A stretch of 64,000 nucleotides of DNA from Afipia sp. 64-13 (GTDB taxonomy: Bacteria > Pseudomonadota > Alphaproteobacteria > Rhizobiales > Xanthobacteraceae), in assembly GCA_001897755.1 (NCBI GenBank), contig MKUJ01000007.1, positions 30,549 to 94,548 of the forward strand, given 5' to 3'. The position numbers were made by a program, and so were the translations under genes. The notes beneath the pieces are model-generated. The model did no database searches and was not told the DNA's origin. It saw only the letters and a list, made by a program, of their open reading frames with translations. Positions 38,555 through 47,816 of this stretch are shown here, in pieces (positions within the stretch are counted from its first letter, which is position 1; each line of letters begins with the position of its first letter).

Positions 38555-38631
38555 GCAGTTGTAGCTCAGCTGGTTAGAGCGCCGGATTGTGGATCCGGAG
38601 GTCGGTGGTTCGATCCCACCCAACTGTACCA
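38555..38631 (+). tRNA. tRNA-His(GTG), alphaproteobacterial type
   Basis: A full cloverleaf. Acceptor is GCAGTTG/CAACTGT, with G1 opposite U72; D-arm GCTC...GAGC; anticodon stem CCGGA/TCCGG with loop TTGTGGA (anticodon GTG, histidine); T-stem GGTGG/CCACC with loop TTCGATC; discriminator A73; encoded CCA. The base before G1 is T, so the usual extra G-1 is not encoded. The G1-U72 and A73 combination is the divergent alphaproteobacterial tRNA-His type, read by a matching HisRS. Confidence 0.96.
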
Positions 38632-38656
38632 TCCCCGTTCAGGTGGATTTTCAGTC

Positions 38657-41077
38657 TCAGCCAGCCTTTGCGATCGGCGGTCGTGTCGCCGCCCCGCCAT
38701 GAGTCAGCTCGCGGAACTGACGGATCGATGCCGGCCGGCCGATCAGAAAACCTTGAATCCCGTCGCAGTTCTGATCCCGCAGGAATTGCAATTCGGCGGC
38801 GGTCTCCACGCCCTCGGCGAGGACCGGCAACCCCAGCCCGCGTCCCAGCGCAAGCACGGTGCGAACGATCGTCGCCGCCTGATCATTATGGTCGACAGAT
38901 TTGATGAACGAGCCGTCGATCTTGATCTTGTCGAAGGGAAAGGCACGCAGGTTGGAGAGCGACGAATAGCCGGTCCCGAAATCGTCCATCGCGATCTGCA
39001 CGCCAAGCGCCTTGATCTGCCGGAGGGAGAGCAGGGCACGGTTCAGTTCACGGATGAGAGCCGTTTCGGTGATTTCGAGCTCGAGCCGGCGCGGCTCCAG
39101 ACCGGTCTCCAGCAGAACGGTGTGAACCGTCTGCGCGAAATTGGGATCATAAATCTGCATTGGCGAGACGTTCACTGCGACCATGAGCGGCTGCGTCCAT
39201 GAGGCGGCCTCACGGCAGGCCTGGCGCAGCACCCATTCGCCGATCGTTGTGATCGCACCGGCTTCTTCCGCAATCGGAATGAAGACGGCGGGTGAGACGC
39301 TGCCGCGTTCGGGATGATGCCAGCGCAGGAGCGCCTCGAAGCCGGTCACCTGGCCGGTCTGAACGTCCAGTTGCGGTTGATAGACCAGTTGCAGTTCGTT
39401 GCGCGCGATGGCTTGGCGCAGATCGTGCTCGATCCGGCGGCGCTCGCGCATCTCATGACCCATATCGGTCTCGAAGAAGCGGTACCCGCTGCGGCCTTCG
39501 GTCTTGACCCGGTAGAGCGCAGTGTCGGCATGAGTGAACAGCGTTTCCCGATCGGTTGCGTCGTCGGGATAGGTGGCGATGCCGATGCTGCATGAAATGC
39601 TGCCGGTTTCCGGGGTGTCGCCCTTGACCCGCAATGCGCTGAGAATCTGTTCGACGAACGAGCGCGCGGTATCGGCCTCCGACAGCTCCGTCAGCATGAT
39701 GGCGAATTCATCGCCGCCAAGGCGCGCCATCATGTGATTATCGTCCAGCAATCTCCCGACACGGCGGGCCACGGTCTGTAGTACCTTGTCGCCGGTGGCA
39801 TGGCCGAACAGATCGTTGATCTCCTTGAAGCGGTCGAGGTCGAGACAGAGCACCGCGATCATCTTGTCCTGCGGACAGCGGGCGATTTCCTCTTCGAGCC
39901 GGCTGTTGAAATAAGTCCGGTTCGGCAGCGACGTCAGCGCATCGTGATGCGCGAGATAACGGATGTGCTGTTCGCTCTTGCGTCGAGCCCGCAGGTCGCG
40001 CACCGCGAGAACCTGCGCGGGGCGTCCGGCATAGTCGATTTGCCGGCGCATGATTTCGGCAGGAATCATCGAGCCGTCGTGACGACGCAGATTGGTTTCC
40101 AGCGCCTGATTTGATTTTGCGAAAAGGCTGGTGCGCGCCGCATCGTCCGTGAGCCAGGACTCGACACTGGAGCCGGCAAGTCTCGCGGCCGGCTGACCGA
40201 TCAGAGTGGCGAAGCTGTCGTTGACCGTCACGATGACGTTGCCGTCGCAAACGACAAGACCTTCCACTGCTGCATTGGCGAGACCGTGCATGCGGTCCGC
40301 TTCGCGCTCGGCGCGATGGCGCTCCCGTACATCAAGCGCAACGGCTCCGAGGGCCAGCAGGATGATGATGAAGCTTGCCACGCAGACCAGAATAGCCAGC
40401 GGCGTCGTCGGCAGGGCGGTGGATGACACCGATTGAGTGGGGTCCGGAAGGATCGAGACGGCCGCCATGCCGGTAAAGTGATGGCTGCAGACCGCCAGCG
40501 TCAGGAGGATGGCGCCGGCAGCCCGCCATCGGCTGGATTCGCTATGAAGCACAACAGCGAGCGCGGCAGCGCCGAGCACGGCGCCAAGCGCGATCGATAC
40601 CGCGACCAGGTCCATATCCCAGATCAGCGTGCCTGCGATCTCGAATGCGGCCATGCCTGTGTAGTGCATCGCGGCAATGCCGCCTGCGACGAATGCGCCG
40701 CCGACCCACGGTCCATGACGCCAATCGGCAATGGCGATTCCGAATCCGATGCCTGTCAGCAGGATTGCTGCGACCAGAGAGGTGAAGGTCAGCGCGATAT
40801 TGTAGCCGCTCGGAACGCCCGGCGTAAAAGCCAGCATGGCGATGAAATGCGTTGCCCAGATTCCGAAGCCGATGGCGATGGCGGCAACGCCGAGCCACAA
40901 CATTCGCATCCGGTTATGGCTGCCGATGGCGTGGTGCAACAGGCGCGTCGCGGCAAACGACGAAAGCGTACAGATGAATGCGGCGAGGACAACCAGTCTC
41001 AGGTCATGCGCCGTCGCGATGCAGTTGTAGACTTTCAGCATGATGTCGGGTGCCCAGGTAAAATGGTCCGGCACCAT
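38657..41077 (-). CDS. MHYT-PAS-GGDEF-EAL c-di-GMP protein
   Basis: 806-aa integral-membrane bifunctional c-di-GMP protein. The N-terminal ~235 residues are an MHYT sensor of seven helices with the repeated motif variants THFIAM, MHYTGM and HHFTGM, thought to sense a diatomic gas through bound metal. A PAS domain (about 255-370) follows, then GGDEF with the intact site RLGGDEFAIML (about 454), then EAL with TGFEALLRWHHP (about 580), ELEITETALI and MDDFGTGYSSL. Both enzyme sites look complete, so it may make or destroy c-di-GMP. It is convergent with tRNA-His 25 bp away. No signal peptide. Confidence 0.93.
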   Translation of the reverse strand: MVPDHFTWAPDIMLKVYNCIATAHDLRLVVLAAFICTLSSFAATRLLHHAIGSHNRMRMLWLGVAAIAIGFGIWATHFIAMLAFTPGVPSGYNIALTFTSLVAAILLTGIGFGIAIADWRHGPWVGGAFVAGGIAAMHYTGMAAFEIAGTLIWDMDLVAVSIALGAVLGAAALAVVLHSESSRWRAAGAILLTLAVCSHHFTGMAAVSILPDPTQSVSSTALPTTPLAILVCVASFIIILLALGAVALDVRERHRAEREADRMHGLANAAVEGLVVCDGNVIVTVNDSFATLIGQPAARLAGSSVESWLTDDAARTSLFAKSNQALETNLRRHDGSMIPAEIMRRQIDYAGRPAQVLAVRDLRARRKSEQHIRYLAHHDALTSLPNRTYFNSRLEEEIARCPQDKMIAVLCLDLDRFKEINDLFGHATGDKVLQTVARRVGRLLDDNHMMARLGGDEFAIMLTELSEADTARSFVEQILSALRVKGDTPETGSISCSIGIATYPDDATDRETLFTHADTALYRVKTEGRSGYRFFETDMGHEMRERRRIEHDLRQAIARNELQLVYQPQLDVQTGQVTGFEALLRWHHPERGSVSPAVFIPIAEEAGAITTIGEWVLRQACREAASWTQPLMVAVNVSPMQIYDPNFAQTVHTVLLETGLEPRRLELEITETALIRELNRALLSLRQIKALGVQIAMDDFGTGYSSLSNLRAFPFDKIKIDGSFIKSVDHNDQAATIVRTVLALGRGLGLPVLAEGVETAAELQFLRDQNCDGIQGFLIGRPASIRQFRELTHGGAATRPPIAKAG

Positions 41078-41171
41078 AGGAAGGGATTACGTAACAACTC
41101 GTGAATCGACGGGTAACCGTACGTAAACCATCACGCTTTCAGCGAAAATGAACGCTCGGCATCTCGAATTT

Positions 41172-41447
41172 TTAGCGGTCGGCGCGGCTCACGACATCCA
41201 TCAGTTCGGCGATCTTGCGGCGCTGATCGGCCTTGTTTCCCGATCTGATCGCATGTTCGACGCAGTGGGCGACGTGATCGCGCAGAATCTCTTCTTCCAC
41301 GCGGCGCAAAGCGGCGCGCGCTGCGGCAATCTGCGTCACCACATCGATGCAGTAGCGGTCGGCGGCGATCATCTCGCTCAGTCCGCGAACCTGGCCCTCG
41401 ATCCGTTTCAACCGTTTTTGACAGGATGTCTTGATCTCGTCGCGCAT
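41172..41447 (-). CDS. csoR: CsoR-family copper-sensing repressor
   Basis: 91-aa all-helical metal-sensing repressor. The Cys-His-Cys copper triad C33-x24-H58-x3-C62 is present (DRYC...RDHVAHC), which is the CsoR pattern, not the FrmR or RcnR sets. The DNA-binding face is around [12 protein letters not shown]. It is divergent from copA with a shared palindrome in the 40-bp gap. It should repress both genes until Cu(I) is bound. Its ATG lies 8 bp from the palindrome. Confidence 0.93.
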   Translation of the reverse strand: MRDEIKTSCQKRLKRIEGQVRGLSEMIAADRYCIDVVTQIAAARAALRRVEEEILRDHVAHCVEHAIRSGNKADQRRKIAELMDVVSRADR

Positions 41448-41455
41448 GTCGCTAA

Positions 41456-41473
41456 TATACCCCCATGGGGTAT
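41456..41473. promoter_or_regulatory. CsoR operator between csoR and copA
   Basis: ATACCCC-C-ATGGGGTAT is a near-perfect inverted repeat in the only 40 bp between the two genes, matching GC-tract CsoR operators (ATACCC...GGGTAT). It is close enough to both start codons that repression would block both transcripts. Confidence 0.8.
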
Positions 41474-41487
41474 CAAGATCAAGAGCG

Positions 41488-43911
41488 ATGGATGCGATGA
41501 ATCAACCGGCGAAAGACACCGCGACCCCCAGTTGCTGCGCGCACAAGCAGGCTGCGCAGCATCAGGGGCATGACCATGGCGGCCATCATCACCATGATGG
41601 AACGGTTGCCGCCGAGGCGCCGGATGACGGGCGGGTGATCGATCCCGTCTGCGGCATGCGGGTCGATCCCAAAAAATCGGACCGCAAATTTTCCTATCGC
41701 GGGCAGGATTATTTCTTCTGCTGCGATCGTTGCCGTACCCGCTTCGAAGCCGATCCGGAGAAGTATCTGGCGCCGAAACAGGAACCGGAGCCGGTCATTC
41801 CCGGCGCGGTCTATACCTGTCCGATGCATCCCGAAGTGCGGCAGATCGGGCCGGGCAGTTGTCCGAAATGCGGCATGGCGCTGGAGCCGGAAACGGTTTC
41901 GCTCGACGACAAGCCCGACCCCGAACTGATCGATATGACACGCCGGTTCTGGATCGGTCTTGTGCTGACCCTGCCGGTGTTCGTGCTCGAGATGGGCGCG
42001 CACGTCTTCGGACTTCATTTTCTGCCGATGGCCTGGGTCAACTGGCTGTCGTTTGCGCTGGCGACTCCGGTGGTGCTGTGGGCCGGCGCGCCGTTCTTCG
42101 AGCGCGGCTGGCGTTCGGTCGTCACCGGTCATCTCAACATGTTCACGCTGATCGCGATGGGCGTCGGCATCGCCTATCTCTACAGCGTGGTCGCGACCGT
42201 CGCGCCGCAGCTTTTCCCGGATGCCTTCCGCGACGCCCATGGCGCGGTCGCGGTCTATTTCGAATCGGCAATGGTCATCACCGTTCTGGTGCTGCTCGGG
42301 CAGGTGCTGGAGCTGCGCGCGCGCGAACGAACCTCGGGCGCGATCCGCGCGCTGCTCGGTCTTGCGCCAAAGACGGCCCGGCGCATCGGCCCGCATGGCG
42401 AGGAAGACGTCGCGATCGATCTGATTGCGGTCGGCGACATGCTGCGCGTGCGGCCCGGAGAGGCGATCCCGATCGACGGCGTGGTGAACGATGGCCACTC
42501 TTATGTCGACGAATCGATGGTCACGGGTGAATCGATGCCGGTGGCGAAGGCCGTCGGAGCGCAGGTCATCGGCGGAACGCTGAACCAGAGCGGCGCGCTG
42601 GTGATCCGCACCGAGAAGGTCGGACGCGACACCATGCTGGCTCGCATCGTCGACCTCGTGGCAAAGGCGCAGCGCTCGCGTGCGCCGGTCCAGCGTCTGG
42701 CCGACTACGTCTCGGGATGGTTCGTGCCGGCGGTGATCGCTTCCGCCGTGCTGGCGTTCGCGGCCTGGGCGATCTTCGGGCCTGAGCCGCGTTTCTCGTT
42801 CGCGCTGGTTGCCGCGGTCACGGTTCTCATCATCGCCTGCCCCTGCGCGCTGGGACTCGCCACGCCGATGTCGATCATGGTCGGCGTCGGTCGGGGCGCG
42901 CGTGCCGGCGTGCTGGTGCGCGACGCCGAGGCGCTGGAGCGCATGGAGCGCGTCGACACGCTGGTGATCGACAAGACCGGCACCCTCACCGAGGGCAAGC
43001 CGAAAGTGGTCGCCATCATGGCGGCGCAGGGCTTCGACGAGAACGAGGTGCTGCGGCTCGCCGCAAGTGTCGAGCGCGCCAGCGAGCATCCTCTTGCCTC
43101 CGCCATTTTCAATGCGGCCAAGGATCGCAAACTGGCGCTGGAGGAGGTACGGGACTTCGATTCTCCGTCCGGCAAGGGCGCGATCGGTATGGTCGGCGGA
43201 AAGAAGATCGCGCTCGGCAATGCCGTGCTGATGCAGCAACTGCGGATCGAGACAAAGGAGATGGACGCCGCCGCCGAGACCCAGCGCGGGTCGGGCGCCA
43301 CCGCGATCTATGTCGCGGTCGATGGCCGCGTCGCGGGCGTCATCGCGATCGCCGACCCGATCAAGGACGGGGCGAAACGGGCGCTCGATCTGCTTCGGCA
43401 GGAAGGTTTGCGCATCGTGATGCTGACCGGAGACAATGTGACGACGGCGCGGGCCGTCGCGGCGCAACTCGGCATCGAGGACGTCGAAGCCGATGTGCTG
43501 CCGGATCGCAAGAGCGCGGTGGTGCAGCATTTGCAGAAGCAGGGTCGCCGTGTCGCCATGGCGGGCGACGGCATCAACGACGCGCCGGCGCTGGCGGCCG
43601 CCGATGTCGGCATTGCGATGGGCGGCGGCACCGATGCGGCGATCGAGAGCGCGGGCATCACGTTGCTGCGCGGCGATCTGATCGGCCTGGTCCATGCCCG
43701 TGAGCTGTCGCTCGCGACCATGAGCAACATCCGCCAGAATCTGGCCTTTGCGTTTATCTATAATGCGGCGGGTGTTCCGATCGCGGCCGGCGTGCTCTAT
43801 CCGGTGTTCGGATTGCTGTTGTCGCCGATGGTTGGCGCCGCGGCGATGGCGATGTCGTCGATCAGCGTGATCAGCAACGCCTTGCGGTTGTCGAGGGTTA
43901 AGCTGAGCTAG
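41488..43911 (+). CDS. copA: Copper-exporting P1B-type ATPase with YHS and metal-binding N-terminus
   Basis: 807-aa P1B-ATPase. The N-terminus carries a His-rich stretch ([14 protein letters not shown]), then a YHS domain (about 45-95: [12 protein letters not shown]..., CCDRC), then a Cys/Met heavy-metal-binding motif (YTCPMHPEV...[10 protein letters not shown]). It has no classical GMxCxxC domain. The catalytic core has the CPC transport motif ([13 protein letters not shown]), DKTGTLTEG (phosphorylation Asp near 494), the HP motif (SEHPLA) and [10 protein letters not shown]. Residues at helices 7-8 (YNAAGVP and [13 protein letters not shown]) fit Cu(I) export, P1B-1. The ORF track's longer start is replaced by the ATG at 41488. 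Confidence 0.95.
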   Translation: MDAMNQPAKDTATPSCCAHKQAAQHQGHDHGGHHHHDGTVAAEAPDDGRVIDPVCGMRVDPKKSDRKFSYRGQDYFFCCDRCRTRFEADPEKYLAPKQEPEPVIPGAVYTCPMHPEVRQIGPGSCPKCGMALEPETVSLDDKPDPELIDMTRRFWIGLVLTLPVFVLEMGAHVFGLHFLPMAWVNWLSFALATPVVLWAGAPFFERGWRSVVTGHLNMFTLIAMGVGIAYLYSVVATVAPQLFPDAFRDAHGAVAVYFESAMVITVLVLLGQVLELRARERTSGAIRALLGLAPKTARRIGPHGEEDVAIDLIAVGDMLRVRPGEAIPIDGVVNDGHSYVDESMVTGESMPVAKAVGAQVIGGTLNQSGALVIRTEKVGRDTMLARIVDLVAKAQRSRAPVQRLADYVSGWFVPAVIASAVLAFAAWAIFGPEPRFSFALVAAVTVLIIACPCALGLATPMSIMVGVGRGARAGVLVRDAEALERMERVDTLVIDKTGTLTEGKPKVVAIMAAQGFDENEVLRLAASVERASEHPLASAIFNAAKDRKLALEEVRDFDSPSGKGAIGMVGGKKIALGNAVLMQQLRIETKEMDAAAETQRGSGATAIYVAVDGRVAGVIAIADPIKDGAKRALDLLRQEGLRIVMLTGDNVTTARAVAAQLGIEDVEADVLPDRKSAVVQHLQKQGRRVAMAGDGINDAPALAAADVGIAMGGGTDAAIESAGITLLRGDLIGLVHARELSLATMSNIRQNLAFAFIYNAAGVPIAAGVLYPVFGLLLSPMVGAAAMAMSSISVISNALRLSRVKLS

Positions 43912-43931
43912 TCTGGAACCGCTCTGCCAAG

Positions 43932-43961
43932 AAAAAAGCCGGGCTATGCGCCCGGCTTTTT
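43932..43961. terminator. Intrinsic terminator of copA
   Basis: A-run, stem AGCCGGG/CCCGGCT with loop CTATGCG, then a T-run. It starts 20 bp after the copA stop and is usable on either strand. Confidence 0.85.
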
Positions 43962-44004
43962 AGTTTCGACCCTGATCGGTCAACACAATCACCTTCCAGG
44001 AAGG

Positions 44005-44060
44005 GGTGCTGAGCGGCTCCGCCCTGGAGGAGGGGGACAGTTCGGCGAAGCCTCAGCACC
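44005..44060. other. Unexplained stem-loop-rich stretch
   Basis: GGTGCTGAG (44005-44013) and CTCAGCACC (44052-44060) pair perfectly and enclose 38 nt with inner short complementarities (CTCC/GGAG, CGCC/GGCG). A preceding CCTTCCAGGAAGG hairpin adds to this. I compared it with SRP RNA and the cobalamin element and found neither. It could be the transcript end of the LysR gene or a small RNA. Confidence 0.35.
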
Positions 44061-44139
44061 GGGAAAGTATCGGCCGCGCGCAGGAGTACAGGCAAGCGCC
44101 GGTTGGGCATGTCAGTCATGCGGACACGGCGGTCGTGCC

Positions 44140-45063
44140 TTACGAGGGCCAGCGCTGCGCCTTGCTCACGATAAAGTCACGGAACACCTGAACGCGGGCG
44201 ACCGTCTTCAATTCTTCCGGATAGACGAAATACGTATCGAGCTGGATCGAGTCGGCCTCGCCGAAAAGCTGGATCAGGCGATTGGTGTCCTCGACCAGAT
44301 AGTCGGGCAGGGCTGCAATGCCGAGACCCTGCTGGCAGGCGCGCACCAGACCCAGCACATTGTTGACCTTGAAAAACGGCTCGCGCGGGCCGGCGCCGTT
44401 GCGGCCGGCTTCGATCAGCCAGGTTCGGTTTTGCAGATGCTGCGGCGCGTTGATGTCGGTCAGGATGATCAGACGGTGATCGTCGAGCTCGTCGAGCGTA
44501 CGCGGCGTGCCGAAACGCTTGGCGTATTCCGGCGAGCAATAGGCGTGGAAGCCGAGCGAGAACAGCTTGCGCTGGATCAGATCGGGCTGCGTCGGCTTGC
44601 GGGTGCGGATAGCGACGTCCGCCTCGCGCATCGACAGATCGAGTTCCTCGTCCGTCACCATCATCGAGATCCGGATTTCCGGATAGAGCGTGGTGAATTC
44701 GCCGAGGCGGGGGATCAGCCAGTTGATGCCGAGGCCGGGCGTTGTCGTGACCTTGAGGTCGCCGCTCGGGCGCTCCCGGCTGTCGGTCAGTTTCGCTCGC
44801 GCCGCCTGCAACTGCATGAAGACGTCGTGCGCCGTGCGGAACAGCAGGTCGCCCTGCTCGGTGAGGATCAAGCCGCGGGCGTGGCGATGAAACAGCGACA
44901 CCGACAATTCCTGTTCGAGCGCGCTGACCTGCCGCGACACCGCCGATTGCGACAGCCCAAGCTGCTCGCCGGCATGCGTGAAGCTTCCCGCTTCCGCCGC
45001 GGCGTGGAAAACCTTCAGCTTGTCCCAATCCATGTCGGCCATTCCGTCCCGCGTCCGTCCCAT
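44140..45063 (-). CDS. LysR-family transcriptional regulator
   Basis: 307 aa if started at 45063; the Met at 45033 (MDWDKLKVF) is a better family start. HTH: WDKLKVFHAAAEAGSFTHAGEQLGLSQSAVSRQVSALEQEL. The rest is the LysR substrate domain (DLKVTTTPGLGINWLIPRLGEF... SMREADVAIRTRKPTQPDL). It lies 2 bp after trxB on the same strand, so it is translationally linked to trxB. The inducer is unknown. A structured stretch follows its stop. Confidence 0.9.
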   Translation of the reverse strand: MGRTRDGMADMDWDKLKVFHAAAEAGSFTHAGEQLGLSQSAVSRQVSALEQELSVSLFHRHARGLILTEQGDLLFRTAHDVFMQLQAARAKLTDSRERPSGDLKVTTTPGLGINWLIPRLGEFTTLYPEIRISMMVTDEELDLSMREADVAIRTRKPTQPDLIQRKLFSLGFHAYCSPEYAKRFGTPRTLDELDDHRLIILTDINAPQHLQNRTWLIEAGRNGAGPREPFFKVNNVLGLVRACQQGLGIAALPDYLVEDTNRLIQLFGEADSIQLDTYFVYPEELKTVARVQVFRDFIVSKAQRWPS

Positions 45064-45065
45064 GA

Positions 45066-46031
45066 TTACTCAGCCGCCGCGCGATCGCTCGCGTGTGCGG
45101 CGATGAACCGCTCCGCTTCCAAGGCGGCCATGCAGCCGAGGCCGGCCGCCGTCACCGCCTGTCGATAGGTCTCGTCCGCGACATCGCCGGCCGCGAACAC
45201 GCCGGGCACCGAGGTCGCGGTCGAATGCGGCGCGACCTGGACGTAGCCCGATGGCTTCAGCGCAAGCTGGTCGGCGACGAGTTCGGTTGCCGGTGCATGT
45301 CCGATCGCGATGAACACCCCATCGGTGGTTTGCTCGGTGATCGCGCCGGTCTTGAGATTCTTCAGACGGACATGCGTGACTTTCGCCGGGTCCGCGCTGC
45401 CGCAGATTTCCTCGATCTCGCTGTCCCACACCACCTTGATCTTGGGATGGTTGAACAGCCGGTCTTGCAGGATGCGTTCGGAGCGCAAGCTGTCGCGGCG
45501 ATGCACCAGCGTCACCGACGAGGCATGGTTGGTGAGATAGAGCGCTTCCTCGACCGCGGTGTTGCCGCCGCCGACCACGATGACGTTCTTGTTGCGATAG
45601 AAGAAGCCGTCGCAGGTGGCGCAGGCCGAGACGCCGAAGCCCTTGAACTTTTCTTCGGACGGCAGGCCGAGCCAGCGCGCCTGGGCGCCGGTGGCGAGAA
45701 TGACCACTTCGGCGAGATAGACGTCGCCGGAATCGCAGGTGATGCGGAAGGGGCGCTGCCCGAGTTCAAGCTTGTTGACGTGATCGGTCACGATCCGCGT
45801 GCCGACATGGGTCGCCTGCTTCTCCATCTGTTCCATCAGCCAGGGACCCTGGATGACATCGGCGAAGCCCGGGTAGTTCTCCACATCCGTGGTGATGGTG
45901 AGCTGTCCGCCGGGCTGGATGCCCTGGATCAGGATCGGCTCCAGCATCGCGCGCGCGGCGTAAATGCCGGCGGTGTAGCCAGCCGGACCGGAGCCGATGA
46001 TGACAACCTTGGCGTGAGTAGGCGCGGCCAT
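45066..46031 (-). CDS. trxB: Thioredoxin-disulfide reductase
   Basis: 321-aa FAD enzyme using NADPH to reduce thioredoxin. FAD motif IIGSGPAGYTAGIYAARA. The redox-active Cys pair is in SACATCDGFF (about residues 138 and 141). NADPH-binding motif VVGGGNTAVEEALYL. C-terminal FAD motif GVFAAGDVADETYRQAVTAAGLG. All key residues are present. It precedes a lysR gene 2 bp downstream, an operon-like layout. Confidence 0.97.
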   Translation of the reverse strand: MAAPTHAKVVIIGSGPAGYTAGIYAARAMLEPILIQGIQPGGQLTITTDVENYPGFADVIQGPWLMEQMEKQATHVGTRIVTDHVNKLELGQRPFRITCDSGDVYLAEVVILATGAQARWLGLPSEEKFKGFGVSACATCDGFFYRNKNVIVVGGGNTAVEEALYLTNHASSVTLVHRRDSLRSERILQDRLFNHPKIKVVWDSEIEEICGSADPAKVTHVRLKNLKTGAITEQTTDGVFIAIGHAPATELVADQLALKPSGYVQVAPHSTATSVPGVFAAGDVADETYRQAVTAAGLGCMAALEAERFIAAHASDRAAAE

Positions 46032-46280
46032 AATCGACCCTTTGATTTAATTGAGAGAATTCTTTAGCGCAGGGAGCGGGGTCGCCTGAGAAACGGCGCC
46101 GCCGCGTCGAGAACTGTCCCAGCACCCAATCTAGGGTATCTTTGCAGCCATGCAAGATTTGCAACCCGCTTGAAACAATTTTCCCCAGCGAACACGGACG
46201 GTTACAAACTCGCGCAATAAAATTGCGCAACCTGTCACTGGTGGCTAAAACGACCGGACCAAGGCTGCGGATTCGGGATA

Positions 46281-46772
46281 GTGGGCGGACTGGTGAAAGA
46301 GCTTGATGAAATCGATCTGAAGATTCTCCATGAGATCCAGGAGGATGGCCGCATCACCAATGTGGAGCTGGCCAAGCGGGTCGGCATTTCGCCGCCGCCC
46401 TGCCTGCGCCGGGTCCGGGCGCTGGAGGAGGAAGGGTATATCCAGGGCTATCGTGGATTGCTCGATCCGGGCACGCTCGGCTTCGATGTCACCGTGTTCG
46501 CCGCGGTTCATTTGTCGAGCCAGGCAGACGCCGATCTGCGGGCGTTCGAGGATTTCGTGCGCGGCCAGCCTTTGGTGCGCGAATGCTGGATGCTGTCGGG
46601 CGAGGTGGATTTCATCCTCAAATGCGTCGCGCCGGACATGGCGACGTTTCAGGATTTCGTCTCGCATCTGACGGCCGCGCCGCATGTGCAGAACGTCCGC
46701 ACCTCGCTGGTGCTGCATAATTCGAAATATGCGCCGGCGGTGCCGCTCGAACTGAAGATGCCGCAAGGCTGA
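46281..46772 (+). CDS. Lrp/AsnC-family regulator
   Basis: 163-aa feast/famine regulator. HTH ILHEIQEDGRITNVELAKRVGISPPPCLRRVRALEEEGYI, linker, then RAM domain with ligand-binding loop (WMLSGEVDFILKC). The length and MGGLVKELDEIDLKIL start are typical. It is divergent from trxB across 249 bp. The effector amino acid cannot be told. A hairpin terminator follows. Confidence 0.92.
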   Translation: MGGLVKELDEIDLKILHEIQEDGRITNVELAKRVGISPPPCLRRVRALEEEGYIQGYRGLLDPGTLGFDVTVFAAVHLSSQADADLRAFEDFVRGQPLVRECWMLSGEVDFILKCVAPDMATFQDFVSHLTAAPHVQNVRTSLVLHNSKYAPAVPLELKMPQG

Positions 46773-46796
46773 TTGGCACCTCGGCTTGCATCATGA

Positions 46797-46828
46797 AAAA
46801 CCGCGCCGTGGCGAGGCCAACGGCGCGG
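46797..46828 (-). terminator. Intrinsic terminator between lrp and doxX genes
   Basis: Stem CCGCGCCGT/ACGGCGCGG with a 10-nt loop. A five-T run follows on the minus strand, ending the doxX transcript; GTTT on the plus strand could weakly end the lrp transcript. Confidence 0.8.
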
Positions 46829-46857
46829 GTTTGAGAGTGAGATTCTTCGGGTGACGA

Positions 46858-47259
46858 TCAGGTCCGCCCCCGTGCAGCGTCGACGCTCCACGGTCCCGGT
46901 CCGGAAAACACGAAATAAAGAAAAACGAAGCAGTAGAGCACGGCGAGTTCGCCGCCGTTCAGGATCGGATAGAAGCTCTTCGGCGCATGTGCCATGAAGT
47001 AGGCTGCGGCCATCAGACCCGAGCACAAAAATGCGACCGGCCGCGTAAACAGGCCGACAACGAGCAGGGCGCCGCCGATCAGTTCGATAATGCCGGCAAA
47101 TCCGCTCGGTGTGGTGGGGGAGACATTGGCGAACTGCTGTACCGCCGGGATGCCGACATATTTGGCCATGCCGTGCTGCAAGAACAGCAGTCCCGACACA
47201 ATGCGCAGCACGCTGAGCATGCGCGGCGCCCACGAATTCAAGGTCGTTTCAATAGCCAT
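46858..47259 (-). CDS. DoxX-family membrane protein
   Basis: 133 aa with four hydrophobic helices and the DoxX pattern (LRIVSGLLFLQHGMAKYVGIPAVQQFAN, then GIIELIGGALLVVGLFTRPVAFLCSGLMAAAYFMAHAP, then LAVLYCFVFLYFVFSGPGPWSVDA). The family is linked to terminal oxidase assembly or small-redox functions in different bacteria, but the role of this member is unknown. It is monocistronic with its own terminator. Confidence 0.88.
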   Translation of the reverse strand: MAIETTLNSWAPRMLSVLRIVSGLLFLQHGMAKYVGIPAVQQFANVSPTTPSGFAGIIELIGGALLVVGLFTRPVAFLCSGLMAAAYFMAHAPKSFYPILNGGELAVLYCFVFLYFVFSGPGPWSVDAARGRT

Positions 47260-47437
47260 ATGAGCCCTCTGCTGAGAAAATCGTGGTCTCTCGCTAGCAA
47301 TAAATCGGCGGCGGTTGGATCACGATACGTTGAAACACCGGACAAGCACGTTTTATTCAAAAACAGACATCAGCTTATGGATCGGGAATCGCGGCGCGAG
47401 CGGAATGTGCAGGCCGGGTGATGCCCTGACATTGGAA

Positions 47438-47740
47438 TCACTTGAGTTGCGGTTGCTCCTGCGCGGGTGCGTCCGCGAGACAGCGAATCTTTTTGGGCTG
47501 GCAGGCCATGCCGATGTTGGAGCAGACCGGCACGCCGTCGGCGCTGTCCCGCGTACAATTGACGCACTCGTCGGTCCATCGCGCGCAACGAGGTTGATCG
47601 GCCTGAACGGGACGATCCGTCGATGCCGGCTGCGGCGATGACGATGAATCCTCCGCCATGGTGGGCGGAAGTCCCAGGCTGATCATGGCAGCAGTCGCGA
47701 TCAGGATGATCCGGGGCGCTCGCATGGATTTCTCGCGCAT
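47438..47740 (-). CDS. Small exported Cys-rich protein of unknown function
   Basis: 100 aa from the ATG at 47740 (MREKSMRAPRI); an alternative start is at 47725. A signal peptide (RIILIATAAMISLGLPPTMA-ED) is followed by a Ser/Pro/Gln-rich stretch, then a C-terminal part with six Cys (CARWTDECVNCTRD, VCSNIGMACQPKKIRCLAD). This looks like a compact disulfide-bonded or metal-binding module. I do not recognise the family. It lies between doxX and greA on the minus strand. Confidence 0.7.
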   Translation of the reverse strand: MREKSMRAPRIILIATAAMISLGLPPTMAEDSSSSPQPASTDRPVQADQPRCARWTDECVNCTRDSADGVPVCSNIGMACQPKKIRCLADAPAQEQPQLK

Positions 47741-47769
47741 AGGGCTTGCGTATCGACCGCCATAAAAAT

Positions 47770-47790
47770 GGCCGGGGCGAGACCCCGGCC
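47770..47790 (-). terminator. Intrinsic terminator of greA
   Basis: Stem GGCCGGGG/CCCCGGCC with loop CGAGA, followed by five T (interrupted by one A) on the minus strand, 27 bp past the greA stop. Confidence 0.8.
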
Positions 47791-47816
47791 GTTCGTCAAA
47801 ATCCGGTCGGACGATC

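Noticed and set aside
41479-43695. Minus-strand ORF of 738 aa opposite copA
   Set aside because: Antisense shadow, Asp/His/Arg-rich product, no domain; the real gene has full P-type ATPase motifs.
44005-44060. SRP RNA or cobalamin element
   Set aside because: The conserved GGAAG-type SRP apical motif and the cobalamin GCCACTG box are both missing.
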